Source of the DNA: Curtobacterium pusillum
GTDB taxonomy: Bacteria > Actinomycetota > Actinomycetes > Actinomycetales > Microbacteriaceae
Assembly (NCBI GenBank): GCA_002025645.1
Contig: CP018783.1
Coordinates: 1,736,001-1,800,000 of the forward strand
Direction of reading: 5' to 3'
DNA: 64,000 nucleotides
Part shown: piece after piece, positions 26,093-34,780 of the stretch
How positions within the stretch are numbered: position 1 is the first letter of the stretch
Layout of the letters: every line of letters starts with the position of its first letter
Notes under the pieces: generated by a model
What the model saw: only the letters and a program-made list of their open reading frames with translations
The model's database searches: none
Told to the model about the DNA's origin: nothing
Program-made: the position numbers and the translations under genes

Positions 26093-26137
26093 CTTGCCGA
26101 TCGGCAAGGAATCGGTGATGCTTGCTTGCCGGCAGGT
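26093..26137. promoter_or_regulatory. MarR operators (perfect 16-bp palindrome plus partial copy)
   Basis: CTTGCCGATCGGCAAG (26093-26108) is a perfect palindrome, and CTTGCCGGCAGGT (26125-26137) is a second related copy. Both lie just upstream of the MarR start. A third relative, CTTGCCGTCAAGCAAG, occurs at 36557-36572. Confidence 0.65.
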
Positions 26138-26182
26138 AATCAGTCTGCCGGTTCCGAGTGCGAAGCGCCACCTGTGATGTCG

Positions 26183-26211
26183 TTGACATGATTGTTCAAC
26201 AATTCTAGTCT
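26183..26211 (+). promoter_or_regulatory. promoter of the TrxB-like/beta-oxidation operon with perfect GntR operator
   Basis: TTGACA (26183-26188), 17-bp spacer, TAGTCT (26206-26211). The perfect palindrome ATTGTTCAACAAT occupies 26191-26203, exactly between -35 and -10, the classical repression position. This is the best-matching copy in the window. Confidence 0.75.
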
Positions 26212-26253
26212 GGGTGGACTTCACCGGGAGACGACGACGTTACTGGAGCAGCC

Positions 26254-27231
26254 ATGGTCGAACCCACCGCATCCGAACCCCGCGAACTCATCATCATCGG
26301 GTCTGGCCCGGCCGGCTACACGGCTGCCGTGTACGCGGCGCGAGCCGGACTCGCGCCCCTCGTGCTCGAGGGAGCACTCGAAGCAGGCGGGTCCCTGATG
26401 ACGACGACGGAAGTCGAGAACTACCCGGGCTTCAGCTCGGGCGTCGACGGCCCCACCCTGATGTCCGAGATGCGGGCGCAGGCCGAGCGGTTCGGCGCGG
26501 AGATCCTCCCCGAGGACGTCGTGGAGGTCGACCTCATCGGACACGTCAAGCGCGTCCGCAGTACGGACGGCGAGTACACCGCGAAGGCCGTGGTCCTGGC
26601 GACCGGGTCCGGCTACCGCAAGCTCGGCCTGTCCGACGAGGAGCGGCTCTCGGGCAGCGGGGTCAGCTGGTGTGCCACGTGCGACGGCTACTTCTTCAAG
26701 GACCGGGAGGTCGCCGTCGTAGGCGGTGGCGACTCCGCGCTCGAGGAGGCGACCTTCCTTGCACGGCTCGTCTCCAAGGTCACCCTGGTGCACCGCCGCG
26801 ACGCGCTCCGCGGCTCGCGCATCATGCAGGAGCGCGCCGAGAACGACCCGAAGATCGAGTTCGCCTGGCGTACGGAGGTCGCGGGCATCGACGGCGAGGA
26901 CGAGGTCGAGGGCCTGACGCTGCGGGACGTCGACAGCGGTCAGACCCGCAGGCTGTCCGTGGCGGCACTCTTCGTCGCCATCGGGCACGACCCGCGCTCG
27001 GAGCTCTTCCGAGGCCAGGTCGACCTCGACGACGCCGGATACGTCCTCGTCGACGCCCCCACGACCCGGACCAACCTGCCCGGCGTCTTCGCGTGCGGCG
27101 ACCTGGTCGACCACAGCTACCGCCAGGCGATCACCGCCGCCGGATCGGGGTGTGCCGCCGCACTCGACGCCGAACGGTTCCTCGCGGACGTGCGCGACGT
27201 GGACGCCCGCGCCGCTGCCACCACGGCATGA
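26254..27231 (+). CDS. thioredoxin reductase-like flavoprotein
   Basis: FAD/NADPH disulfide reductase of 325 residues, the normal length for low-molecular-weight TrxB. FAD motif GSGPAGY is at about 16-22, redox-active CATC has Cys140 and Cys143, NADPH motif GGGDSA is at about 157-162, and '[21 protein letters not shown]' lies at the FAD end. No thioredoxin gene is beside it. It is the first gene of an operon with enoyl-CoA hydratase and 3-hydroxyacyl-CoA dehydrogenase, an unusual setting. It may reduce a dedicated thiol protein or a disulfide, for example in the CGTC protein at 34781. Family confident; partner is inference. Confidence 0.88.
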   Translation: MVEPTASEPRELIIIGSGPAGYTAAVYAARAGLAPLVLEGALEAGGSLMTTTEVENYPGFSSGVDGPTLMSEMRAQAERFGAEILPEDVVEVDLIGHVKRVRSTDGEYTAKAVVLATGSGYRKLGLSDEERLSGSGVSWCATCDGYFFKDREVAVVGGGDSALEEATFLARLVSKVTLVHRRDALRGSRIMQERAENDPKIEFAWRTEVAGIDGEDEVEGLTLRDVDSGQTRRLSVAALFVAIGHDPRSELFRGQVDLDDAGYVLVDAPTTRTNLPGVFACGDLVDHSYRQAITAAGSGCAAALDAERFLADVRDVDARAAATTA

Positions 27232-27971
27232 CCGACGCGCTCCGGCTCGAAGAGGCCGACGACCACGTCCTCGTCCGACTCGCACGACCCGCGGTCCGCA
27301 ACGCGATCGACCTGCAGACGGTCGACGAGTTGCACGCCGTCTGCGACCGGCTCGAGCGTTCCCCCCGGACCGCGATCCTCGTCGGCGACGGCGAGGACTT
27401 CGCCGCCGGCGCCGACATCGGTCAGCTCGTCGAGCGCCGGCGCGCGGACGCGCTCCGCGGGATCAACTCGAGCGTGTTCGACCGCATCCACCGACTCCCG
27501 ATGCCGACGATCGCACTGCTCGACGGTCACGTGCTCGGCGGCGGCGCGGAACTCGCCTACGCCTGCGACTTCCGCATCGGGACGCCGCGGATCTCGATCG
27601 GCAACCCGGAGCCGGGCCTCGGCATCATCGCGGCGGCGGGTGGGACCTGGCGGCTCCGTGAGCTCGTCGGCGAGCCCGTGGCGAAGCAGGTGCTGCTCGC
27701 CGGGCGCATCCTCGACGCCGATGCCGCGCTCGCCGTCCACCTCGTCACCGACATTGTCGCCCCGGATGAACTCCTGGGAGCCGGACGCCGTCTCGCAGCC
27801 CGGATCGCGCGGTCGGTGCCCCTGGCGGTCCGGCTCACGAAGTCGGCCATGCACGCGCCGCGCGGAGCCCACCCCTACATCGACGACCTGACACAGGCCG
27901 TCCTCTTCGAGACCGACGAGAAGACCGAGCGCATGCGCGCCTTCCTCGACCGCAAGGAGCAACGATCATGA
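27228..27971 (+). CDS. enoyl-CoA hydratase/isomerase family protein
   Basis: Crotonase-fold enzyme of 247 residues, cytoplasmic, probably adding water to an enoyl-CoA or splitting a hydroxyacyl-CoA. Oxyanion-hole segments are '[12 protein letters not shown]' near 60 and '[15 protein letters not shown]' near 100. The catalytic-Glu region reads '[18 protein letters not shown]', with alanine where the usual Pro-Gly lies. The ATG at 27228 overlaps the TrxB stop (ATGA). It precedes a 3-hydroxyacyl-CoA dehydrogenase with the same kind of overlap, so the two probably act in sequence. Confidence 0.88.
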   Translation: MTDALRLEEADDHVLVRLARPAVRNAIDLQTVDELHAVCDRLERSPRTAILVGDGEDFAAGADIGQLVERRRADALRGINSSVFDRIHRLPMPTIALLDGHVLGGGAELAYACDFRIGTPRISIGNPEPGLGIIAAAGGTWRLRELVGEPVAKQVLLAGRILDADAALAVHLVTDIVAPDELLGAGRRLAARIARSVPLAVRLTKSAMHAPRGAHPYIDDLTQAVLFETDEKTERMRAFLDRKEQRS

Positions 27972-28813
27972 CCCTCCCCCAGCGCGTGGGCGTGTACGGC
28001 GGCGGACGGATGGGCGCGGGCATCGCGCACGCGTTCCTCGTGGCAGGGGCGGACGTGACGATCATCGAGTCGGACGACGACGCGGCGGGACGGGCCAGGA
28101 GCGCCGTCGAGCGGTCCGTGGCCAAGGCGGAGTCGCTCGGCGCGCTCGCCGACCGCGACGCCGGCACGGTCCTCGCGGAGCTCCGGACCGCCACGACGCC
28201 GGACGCACTCGCCGGCGTCGGTCTCGTCGTCGAGGCGGTGCCGGAGGTCCTCGACCTCAAGTGCCGTGTCCTCCAGACAGCTCAGCGAGCGGCACCCGAC
28301 GCCTGGCTCGCGACCAACACGTCGAGCTTGTCCGTCGGGGACCTCGCCGTGACGCTCGACGACCCGGCCCGACTCGTCGGCCTGCACTTCTTCAACCCGG
28401 TCCCTGCCAGTGACCTGGTCGAGATCGTGGTGCCCGACACGACGGCCGACGAACTCGTCGCACGCGCGCGGGACTGGGTGTCGGACCTTGCGAAGACGGC
28501 GATCGTGGTCCGGGACACCCCCGGGTTCGCGTCGTCACGGCTCGGTGTCGCGATCGCTCTCGAGGCGATGCGGATGTTCGAGGAAGGCGTCGCGTCGGCC
28601 GAGGACATCGACACCGCGATGACCCTCGGCTACCGTCACCCCGTCGGTCCGCTCCGGACGACGGACATCGTCGGTCTCGACGTGCGACTCGCGATCGCTG
28701 AGCACCTCGCGGCCGAGGTGGGCGAGCGCTTCGCGCCGCCGGCGGTCCTGCGTGAGATGGTGGCCGCGGGCAGGACCGGACGGAAGTCCGGCGCGGGGTT
28801 CTACCGCTGGTGA
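27968..28813 (+). CDS. 3-hydroxyacyl-CoA dehydrogenase
   Basis: NAD-dependent oxidation of a 3-hydroxyacyl-CoA to the 3-oxoacyl-CoA, cytoplasmic. At 281 residues it is a stand-alone HbdH/FadB2-type enzyme. The Rossmann motif is 'GVYGGGRMGAGIAH', the catalytic histidine lies in 'GLHFFNPVP', and the C-terminal domain has 'GYRHPVGPLRTTDIVGLD' and ends 'GRKSGAGFYRW'. ATGA overlap with the hydratase gene. The thiolase at 36622 would take the next step. Confidence 0.93.
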   Translation: MTLPQRVGVYGGGRMGAGIAHAFLVAGADVTIIESDDDAAGRARSAVERSVAKAESLGALADRDAGTVLAELRTATTPDALAGVGLVVEAVPEVLDLKCRVLQTAQRAAPDAWLATNTSSLSVGDLAVTLDDPARLVGLHFFNPVPASDLVEIVVPDTTADELVARARDWVSDLAKTAIVVRDTPGFASSRLGVAIALEAMRMFEEGVASAEDIDTAMTLGYRHPVGPLRTTDIVGLDVRLAIAEHLAAEVGERFAPPAVLREMVAAGRTGRKSGAGFYRW

Positions 28814-28840
28814 CGGCGCGGTGCGCGACGCTCGGCAGAG

Positions 28841-28882
28841 GGACGGGAGGCGCGGTGCCAGCTGGCACCGCGCCTCCCGTCC
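28841..28882. terminator. perfect 42-bp palindrome, bidirectional terminator
   Basis: The whole stretch 28841-28882 is a perfect palindrome with 21-bp half-sites starting GGACGGGAGGCGCGGTGC. It separates the convergent dehydrogenase and CoA-transferase genes and is the most complete member of the recurrent terminator family. Confidence 0.8.
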
Positions 28883-28894
28883 GCTTGCACACAG

Positions 28895-30154
28895 TCAGTA
28901 GACCACCTGCGCATCGGTCAGTTCCGCGACCCGCTCGGCCGACAGGCCGAGGATGTCCTGGAGGACGTACTCGTTGTCCGCACCGAGCAGCGGCGCCGAG
29001 CGCGTGATCCTGGCCGGCGTCTCCGACAGGAGCCACGGCGGGGCGATCGCCGTGCGGGTCCCGAGCGTGGGGTGGTCGACCTCGACGAGGCTGTCGCGTG
29101 CCCGGAGGTGCGGGTGGTCGAACAGCTGCTCGGCGTCGTACGAGGGCACCGCCGCCACGCCGTGTCGCTGCAGGTGGTCGCTCAGTTCGACCGCGTCCTG
29201 ACCGATCGTCCACGCCGCCAGGTGCGCGTCGAGGTCGGCCTGCCGCGCGATGCGTCCAGCGTTCTGCTGGAGCGCCGCGTCGCGAGCCCACTCGGGGTCG
29301 CCCATCGCACGCCGGAGCGCCGCCCACTCGTGGTCGTCGGTGACCGCGATCGAGATCCAGCGGTCGTCTCCAGCGGTCCGGTACACGTTGTGCGGGGCGA
29401 CGACGCCGTCGTGGTCGCCGTCCCTGCCCGGGGACACCCCGCTGAGGCCCCACTCGACCATGCGGTCGCCGACCAGCGTGTTGAGAGTCTCACACGACGA
29501 CATGTCGATGTACTGGCCGCGGCCGGTGCGCTGCCGGAGCACGAGCGCCATCAGGATGGCGAACGCGGCACCGGTGCCCGAACGGGCGTCGTTGGAGCTC
29601 GTACCGGTGTTCGGCTCGTCGTCGGCGTAGCCCGTCAGGTGCGCGAGTCCGCTGAACGACGAGAAGCACGGCGCGTACGCGGTGTACGAGCGGAGCGGCC
29701 CCTTGCCTCCCCAGCCCGAGACAGACGCCATGATGACGTCGGGTCGCACCTTCCGCAGCTCCTCGTAGCCGAGGCCGAGGCGGTCGACCACCCCGGGCCG
29801 CATGTTCTCGATCACGACGTCGCTCGTGGCCACCAGCTCGCGGACCAGGCGGGCGCCCTCCTCGGTGGCGAGGTTCAGGGTCACGCTCCGCTTGGTGAGG
29901 TTCACCTCGAAGAAGTTCGACGAGGCGTCGTAGTCCTTCGCGAGACCGGCCCGATGTGCGATCCGTTGCTCGTCGATGCGCCGTCTGCTCTCGACCTTGA
30001 TGACTTCGGCTCCGAGGTAGCCGAGCAGCATCGTCGCGTACGGCGCGGCGAGGACCCATCCGAGATCGATGACGCGGACACCCGCGAGGGCTCCCGGTGT
30101 CAGCCCGAGACCGTCCAGCACAGCTCGGTCCGCGGGGGTGGTGGTGATCGTCAT
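28895..30154 (-). CDS. family III CoA-transferase (CaiB/BaiF), copy 1
   Basis: Transfers CoA from a donor thioester to a carboxylic acid, cytoplasmic. 419 residues. The N-terminal 'RVIDLGWVLAAPYATMLLG' and 'GAEVIKVES' are family signatures, and the probable catalytic aspartate lies in 'SSNDARSGTG'. 'NMRPGVVDRLGLGYEELR' is also typical. It is separated by one base from copy 2, with AGGAG seven bases before the ATG. Together they may form a heteromer or act on different acids. Substrate unknown. Confidence 0.9.
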   Translation of the reverse strand: MTITTTPADRAVLDGLGLTPGALAGVRVIDLGWVLAAPYATMLLGYLGAEVIKVESRRRIDEQRIAHRAGLAKDYDASSNFFEVNLTKRSVTLNLATEEGARLVRELVATSDVVIENMRPGVVDRLGLGYEELRKVRPDVIMASVSGWGGKGPLRSYTAYAPCFSSFSGLAHLTGYADDEPNTGTSSNDARSGTGAAFAILMALVLRQRTGRGQYIDMSSCETLNTLVGDRMVEWGLSGVSPGRDGDHDGVVAPHNVYRTAGDDRWISIAVTDDHEWAALRRAMGDPEWARDAALQQNAGRIARQADLDAHLAAWTIGQDAVELSDHLQRHGVAAVPSYDAEQLFDHPHLRARDSLVEVDHPTLGTRTAIAPPWLLSETPARITRSAPLLGADNEYVLQDILGLSAERVAELTDAQVVY

Positions 30155-30155
30155 G

Positions 30156-31397
30156 TCAGCGCTCCTGGCCGGGTGTCGAGGCGAACGCGCCGGCGTTCGC
30201 GAGGTCGTCGTGACGTGCCGGGTCGTCGAGCTCACGGAGCACCTCGGCGGTGTGTTCTCCGAGGAGCGGTGCCGGGCGGTCACCGGTGGGCCCGAGGGCG
30301 GAGAAGATGCCGGACCGTCCCGGGTAGGCAAGGGTGCCCGCGACCGGGTGGTCCCGCTCGACGAGGAAGCCGCGTTCGGCGACCTGCTCCGAACGCATGA
30401 ACTGCCCGGCCTCGTACACGGGCGCGGCAGCGCTCCGGTTCGCCTGGATCTTGTGGAAGACCTCCTCGGCGGTCCACTCGTCGGCCCATGACTGCAGCCG
30501 GGACTTGAGCTCCTCGTAGTGCTCCGACCGTCCCGCCTGGGTGTCGAACGGTGTGGCCGCACCCCACGCGGGGCGGTCCATCGCCTCGAAGAGCCCCTCC
30601 CACTGGAGCTGTGACGAGAGGATGATCACGACGTACCCGCCGTCCTTGCCCCGGACGAGCGTCTCGAGGAGCCGCCCCATCCCGGTGCGGTCGGGTGCGA
30701 CGCCCTCGTCGACGTACCGTCGGAGCTGGGACTTCTCGAGGTGCATCACCGCGTGCTGCTTGGAGACGTCGACGTGCTGGCCGGTTCCGCCGGCTTCACG
30801 CCAGAAGACCGCCGCGAGCGTGGCGATCGACGCCGCGAGGCCGGCATCGTGCTCGCCGACGAGCCCGCCGCCCTTGACGGGTTCACGGCTGCGGTCCGCC
30901 GAGTTCATCGGCGCGAGGTAGCCCTGTCCACTGGCGTGGAAGGTGTTCAACGGGTGTGCGCGGTGGTCACGGAACGGACCGGTCCGCCCCCACGGCGTCA
31001 CCGAGGTGACGATGAGCCGCGGGTTCCGTGCGTGGAGCGTCGGGAAGTCGATTCCGGCCGCGGCCGCCTCGTCGAACGTCCAGTCCTCGATGAGGACGTC
31101 TGCGGTGTCGAGCAGACGGTGCAGCGCGCCCAGACCCTCGTCGGAGCCGAGGTCGAGCGCGACACTCCGCTTGTTCGCGTTCTCGTAGAGGTGGAGCGCG
31201 CCGGTCTCGGGGTCGACCGGTCGGTCGGCGGTGTACCGGTAGGTCCGCGCCCAGTCCGGTCGCCGCGGGTCTTCGACCTTGACCACGTCCGCTCCGTAGT
31301 CGGCGAGCAGCTTCGCAGCGAACGGGCCGGCTGCGCCGCTAGACAGGTCGATCACACGGAGCCAGGCTCCCCTGGTGTCGTCGTCCGTCGTCGTCAT
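30156..31397 (-). CDS. family III CoA-transferase (CaiB/BaiF), copy 2
   Basis: 413 residues. Signatures are 'RVIDLSSGAAGPFAAKLLAD', 'GADVVKVEDPRRPDWAR' and 'ENANKRSVALDLGSDEG'; the probable catalytic aspartate lies in 'VGEHDAGLAA'. It is clearly different in sequence from copy 1, so it is not a recent duplicate. The ATG overlaps the stop of the enoyl-CoA hydratase (ATGA), with AAGGAG upstream. It provides CoA activation for the beta-oxidation-like genes around it. Confidence 0.9.
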   Translation of the reverse strand: MTTTDDDTRGAWLRVIDLSSGAAGPFAAKLLADYGADVVKVEDPRRPDWARTYRYTADRPVDPETGALHLYENANKRSVALDLGSDEGLGALHRLLDTADVLIEDWTFDEAAAAGIDFPTLHARNPRLIVTSVTPWGRTGPFRDHRAHPLNTFHASGQGYLAPMNSADRSREPVKGGGLVGEHDAGLAASIATLAAVFWREAGGTGQHVDVSKQHAVMHLEKSQLRRYVDEGVAPDRTGMGRLLETLVRGKDGGYVVIILSSQLQWEGLFEAMDRPAWGAATPFDTQAGRSEHYEELKSRLQSWADEWTAEEVFHKIQANRSAAAPVYEAGQFMRSEQVAERGFLVERDHPVAGTLAYPGRSGIFSALGPTGDRPAPLLGEHTAEVLRELDDPARHDDLANAGAFASTPGQER

Positions 31398-32191
31398 GAT
31401 GAACTCCTTGCCCGCGCGGCGAGGAACTCGCGCACGCCGTCGAGGTGGTCGGGCGAGCCGTAGCAGAACACCTGCGCCTGGCCCGCGAGGGTGTTGACGG
31501 CACCGAGGCTCGACTCGAGTGCCGTGTTCAGGACCTGCTTCGCCATCGCCTGCGCGGTCGCGGGGTGCTGGCCGAGGTCGTCGAGGTGCGCGACGGCGGC
31601 GGCGACGAGGTCGTCAGCGGCGACCACGCGGTCGGCGAGACCGAGCCGGAGTGCCTCGTCCGCGTCGATCGTCCGGCCGCTGAACACGAGGTCCTTCGCC
31701 GCGGACAGCCCGACCCGCCGTGGCAGGTGGTACATGCCGCCTCCGTCAGGCACCAAGCCGCGCTTGATGAACGACGATGCCACCGTCGCGGTGTCGGCGA
31801 GCCAGACGAAGTCGCAGGTCAGTGCGATGTCCAGCCCGAGCCCGAGGGCAGGACCGTTCACCGCCGCGATCGTCGGCCGGTCGAGCGCGTACAACCGTTC
31901 GAGGGACTCGTGCAGTTCACGCTGCCGTCGCCAACCGATCTCGCCCGCGCGTGGCCCCTGGTCGATCCGCTCCTGCATGCCACGGATGTCACCGCCGGCG
32001 CAGAACGCGCTGCCGGTGCCGGTGAGCACGACGCCCCGGTACTCCTGGTGGTCGACGACGTGGTCCAGCACCAGCCGGAGTTCGGAGCGCATGGTGTCGT
32101 CGACGGCGTTGCGGGCGCGCGGGCGGTCGAGCCGGAGCACCGCCACCGATCCGACGACGTCGAGGGCGAGGGTCTCGAACTCGGCGGTCAT
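31394..32191 (-). CDS. enoyl-CoA hydratase/isomerase family protein, second copy
   Basis: Crotonase-fold protein of 265 residues. 'GTGSAFCAGGDIRGMQ' near 65 and 'AAVNGPALGLGLDIALTCDF' near 110 form the oxyanion hole. The catalytic-site loop reads 'KRGLVPDGGGMYHLPRRVG', with Asp at the usual second-glutamate position, a pattern often seen in isomerase-type members. 'GRTIDADEALRLGLADRVV' follows. ATG at 32191 overlaps the MaoC-like stop. Part of the four-gene operon 33432 to 28895. Confidence 0.9.
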   Translation of the reverse strand: MTAEFETLALDVVGSVAVLRLDRPRARNAVDDTMRSELRLVLDHVVDHQEYRGVVLTGTGSAFCAGGDIRGMQERIDQGPRAGEIGWRRQRELHESLERLYALDRPTIAAVNGPALGLGLDIALTCDFVWLADTATVASSFIKRGLVPDGGGMYHLPRRVGLSAAKDLVFSGRTIDADEALRLGLADRVVAADDLVAAAVAHLDDLGQHPATAQAMAKQVLNTALESSLGAVNTLAGQAQVFCYGSPDHLDGVREFLAARARSSS

Positions 32192-33432
32192 CCCCGTCTG
32201 CTCCACTCACTGCGCGACACCAGCTTCACGACGAACGTCGACTTCGTGTGCACGACGCCGTCCTGGTTCTCGCCCCACACCTGGAGTTCGACGAGGTGCT
32301 CGTCGCCGTCGACGTACTTGCGCGAGACCGTCCCCTTGACCGTGGTGGCGTCGCCGAGCCAGTTCATCCGGCGGTCCTGCGAGTCCATCGACACGACGAA
32401 GGCGTCGTCGCCCATCCAGTCGGTCACGGCGTGCACGAGCATCATCTCGTTGTGGATGCCGCCGACGTTGGCGTACGGCACGCCGAAGAGCTGCGCGGCG
32501 TGGTCCTCGTAGTGCCAGTCGCGGCGGAAGCGGTGCTCCCCCGTCTCCGGGTCCTGCGGGTGGTGGCCCAGGTGCTCGCGCATCGCGGCCCACTTGATGG
32601 CGAAGGCGTACGGGTAGGTGCTGACGACCGTGCGCGCACAGGCGTCGCAGACGTCGTACACGCCCTTCACGACCGACGGGATCGCCTGCCCCTCGACGAC
32701 GTCCTCGAAGTAGCGGACCTGGGCACCCCGCCGGTTGACACCGGCGAGCTGCTCGTCGAACCCACGGTGGATCACCTCGAGCTCGGCGTCACTGAAGTGG
32801 TGCCGGTGCTTGTCGGCGTAGAGCTTGCCGTCACCGGCCTTCTTCTCCTTGCGCCGACTGGGTGGCGTGGCGACGTAGATGTTGCGTCCGGTGGCGATCG
32901 CCGCGATCTCCTCGCGCTGGTTCACGAAGTAGCGAGGGACGCTCTCGATGAACATCCGGTACGGCTTGTCCGGGACGTCCTTCTCCTCGAACCCCATGTA
33001 CTTGTCGTAGACGGAGAATGCATCGCCGTGCCGGATCGGTGTCGTGTACTCGTGCTTGTTCCCGGCTGCGAGCCGAGCCACCCCGGGGACCCGGAGCCGA
33101 CCGCCGAACGACGAGCCGAACGAGATCGCGGACTCGAACGTCGGCGGCGCCAGGACACCACCCCATCGGGTGCCCTGCGCGTACGAAGGATCACGCCAGA
33201 GCGGGTTCGGGTCACCGATCGCATCGGCGTAGTGGCGGATGAGGTCCTCGGTAACGTACTTGTTGTTGATCCCGCGCTCGTACTCGTTCGTCATGATCGC
33301 GTGCGGCGGTGGCGGGAGCTTGACCTCGCCGCGCTCGGCGTTGAACCCGTCGATCAGGTCGTCGAGTCGCTTGTTCCACTCGGAGTCGGAGAGTCCGTCC
33401 CAGTCGTGGTCGTCGTGGGATGCGTCTGTCAT
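32188..33432 (-). CDS. MaoC-like double hot-dog hydratase
   Basis: A 414-residue protein with two hot-dog domains. The N-terminal domain has 'YADAIGDPNPLWRD', the hydratase-2 motif with the usual His replaced by Trp, and 'GVLAPPTFESA'. The C-terminal domain has 'FGVPYANVGGIHNEMMLVH', which may carry the remaining catalytic groups. It probably hydrates an enoyl-CoA or acts as an oxoacyl or mesaconyl-type hydratase. First gene of the CoA operon, with GAGGAGG upstream. Promoter faces the lactonase at 33598 across a shared operator. Confidence 0.8.
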   Translation of the reverse strand: MTDASHDDHDWDGLSDSEWNKRLDDLIDGFNAERGEVKLPPPPHAIMTNEYERGINNKYVTEDLIRHYADAIGDPNPLWRDPSYAQGTRWGGVLAPPTFESAISFGSSFGGRLRVPGVARLAAGNKHEYTTPIRHGDAFSVYDKYMGFEEKDVPDKPYRMFIESVPRYFVNQREEIAAIATGRNIYVATPPSRRKEKKAGDGKLYADKHRHHFSDAELEVIHRGFDEQLAGVNRRGAQVRYFEDVVEGQAIPSVVKGVYDVCDACARTVVSTYPYAFAIKWAAMREHLGHHPQDPETGEHRFRRDWHYEDHAAQLFGVPYANVGGIHNEMMLVHAVTDWMGDDAFVVSMDSQDRRMNWLGDATTVKGTVSRKYVDGDEHLVELQVWGENQDGVVHTKSTFVVKLVSRSEWSRRG

Positions 33433-33553
33433 CGCTTCGTCCTCCTCGGAGCAACGGCGAGCCGTCGCTCGGCGTTGAGCGTGACACCCTGGCGGGTGTC
33501 CGGTGGTGGGCCCATGTCCGGGCGGCCTTGCGCGAACATGATGTCTGGACCAG

Positions 33554-33566
33554 ATTGTAGAACAAT
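33554..33566. promoter_or_regulatory. GntR-type operator in the divergent MaoC/lactonase region
   Basis: ATTGTAGAACAAT, 12 of 13 to ATTGTTSAACAAT, within the 165-base region between the two divergent starts (33432 and 33598). Its outer flanks AGATTGT and ACAATCT extend the symmetry to 17 bases. One site could control both operons. Confidence 0.65.
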
Positions 33567-33597
33567 CTGATTGAACGACACAAGGAGGCGCGTCACT

Positions 33598-34725
33598 ATG
33601 GGAACGATGTACACCGGGACCTTCCCGCGTGCACTGAAGTCCGACACCGAGGACACGGCGTTCGGGATCGTCGCACTGCGGACCCGGTTCGACCCGTTCG
33701 GAGCCGAGGAACTCCGCACGACCGTCGCCGACCGACCCGGCTGGGTCACCCTGCACCCCACGGCACCCGCCCTGTACGCGGTGCACGAGGTCCGACGCGG
33801 CCCCGAGGAAGCCGGTGCCGTGGTCTCCCACCACCGCGACGACACCACGGGGCGGCTCGTCGAGACGGCCAGACGGGCGACGGCTGCCTCCCCCTGTCAC
33901 GCGGCGGTCTGCGCCGGCGGCCGGATGCTCGTCGTGCCGACGTTCCACGGGGGGACGGTGCACACCTTCGCGCTCGACGCCCACGGCACGCTCGGAGCCG
34001 AGACGTCGCGGACGGCGCACGGCGGATCGGGCACCCACGCCGTGCGGCAGCGGACACCCCATCCGCACGCCGCGATCGTCGATCCGTTCGACCGGTGGGT
34101 CCTCGTCCCGGACTTCGGGACCGACCGCGTCGAGGTGTACGCGATCGATGCGGAGACGCCCCGGCTCGTGCACCACCCGGAACTGGGCGCAGCGCTCGAG
34201 GCGGGGAGCGGAGCCCGGCACGGCGTGTTCCACCCGGGCGGCCGATGGCTGTTCGTCATCAGCGAGATGACCGCGGCCGTCACCATGTTCGCCTTCGACC
34301 CGCACACGGGTGCGTTGACCGCGATCACGTCGCATCCGATCCTGCCACCGGGGCAGCCCGGGCTGCGGTCGGGCGCCGAGGTCGTGATCGACCGCGACGG
34401 TCGGTTCCTCTACGCCACGAACCGTGCACACGGTTCCAGCGGACCGGCACCGGAGGGCGGGGAAGACTGCGTCGCCTGGTTCGCTGTGGACGCCGCCTCC
34501 GGCGCCCTCACACCCCGTGGGCGGATCGCGAGCGGAGGGTCCATCCCTCGCACCTGCGCATTGTCGGACGACGGCCGGTCGCTGCTCGTCGCGCACCAGG
34601 GCTCGTCGAACGTCACGCGGTTCGCGGTCGGCGCCGACGGTGCCCTCACCGCCACGGGCGAGACGATCCGCACCCCCGTGCCGGTGAGTCTCGCACTCGT
34701 CCCTCCCAGCACGACGGCGGACTGA
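33598..34725 (+). CDS. lactonase-family beta-propeller protein
   Basis: 375-residue propeller of the YbhE/6-phosphogluconolactonase family. Diagnostic stretches are 'GTHAVRQRTPHPHAAIVDPF', 'VLVPDFGTDRVEVY' and 'DRDGRFLYATNR'; the 'HPHAAIVDP' motif is characteristic of the Pgl-like lactonases. Predicted cytoplasmic. ATG at 33598 has AAGGAGG nine bases upstream. Divergent from the CoA operon and under the shared operator. Probably opens a lactone intermediate. Confidence 0.82.
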   Translation: MGTMYTGTFPRALKSDTEDTAFGIVALRTRFDPFGAEELRTTVADRPGWVTLHPTAPALYAVHEVRRGPEEAGAVVSHHRDDTTGRLVETARRATAASPCHAAVCAGGRMLVVPTFHGGTVHTFALDAHGTLGAETSRTAHGGSGTHAVRQRTPHPHAAIVDPFDRWVLVPDFGTDRVEVYAIDAETPRLVHHPELGAALEAGSGARHGVFHPGGRWLFVISEMTAAVTMFAFDPHTGALTAITSHPILPPGQPGLRSGAEVVIDRDGRFLYATNRAHGSSGPAPEGGEDCVAWFAVDAASGALTPRGRIASGGSIPRTCALSDDGRSLLVAHQGSSNVTRFAVGADGALTATGETIRTPVPVSLALVPPSTTAD

Positions 34726-34727
34726 CG

Positions 34728-34768
34728 GACGGGAGGCGGTGCGCACGTCCTACGCACCGTCTCCCGTC
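34728..34768. terminator. bidirectional hairpin terminator (GGGAG family)
   Basis: Arms GACGGGAG (34728-34735) and CTCCCGTC (34761-34768) with inner pairing GGTGCG/CGCACC. It lies between the convergent lactonase and the gene at 34781. Confidence 0.7.
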
Positions 34769-34780
34769 GTCGACGCCCCG

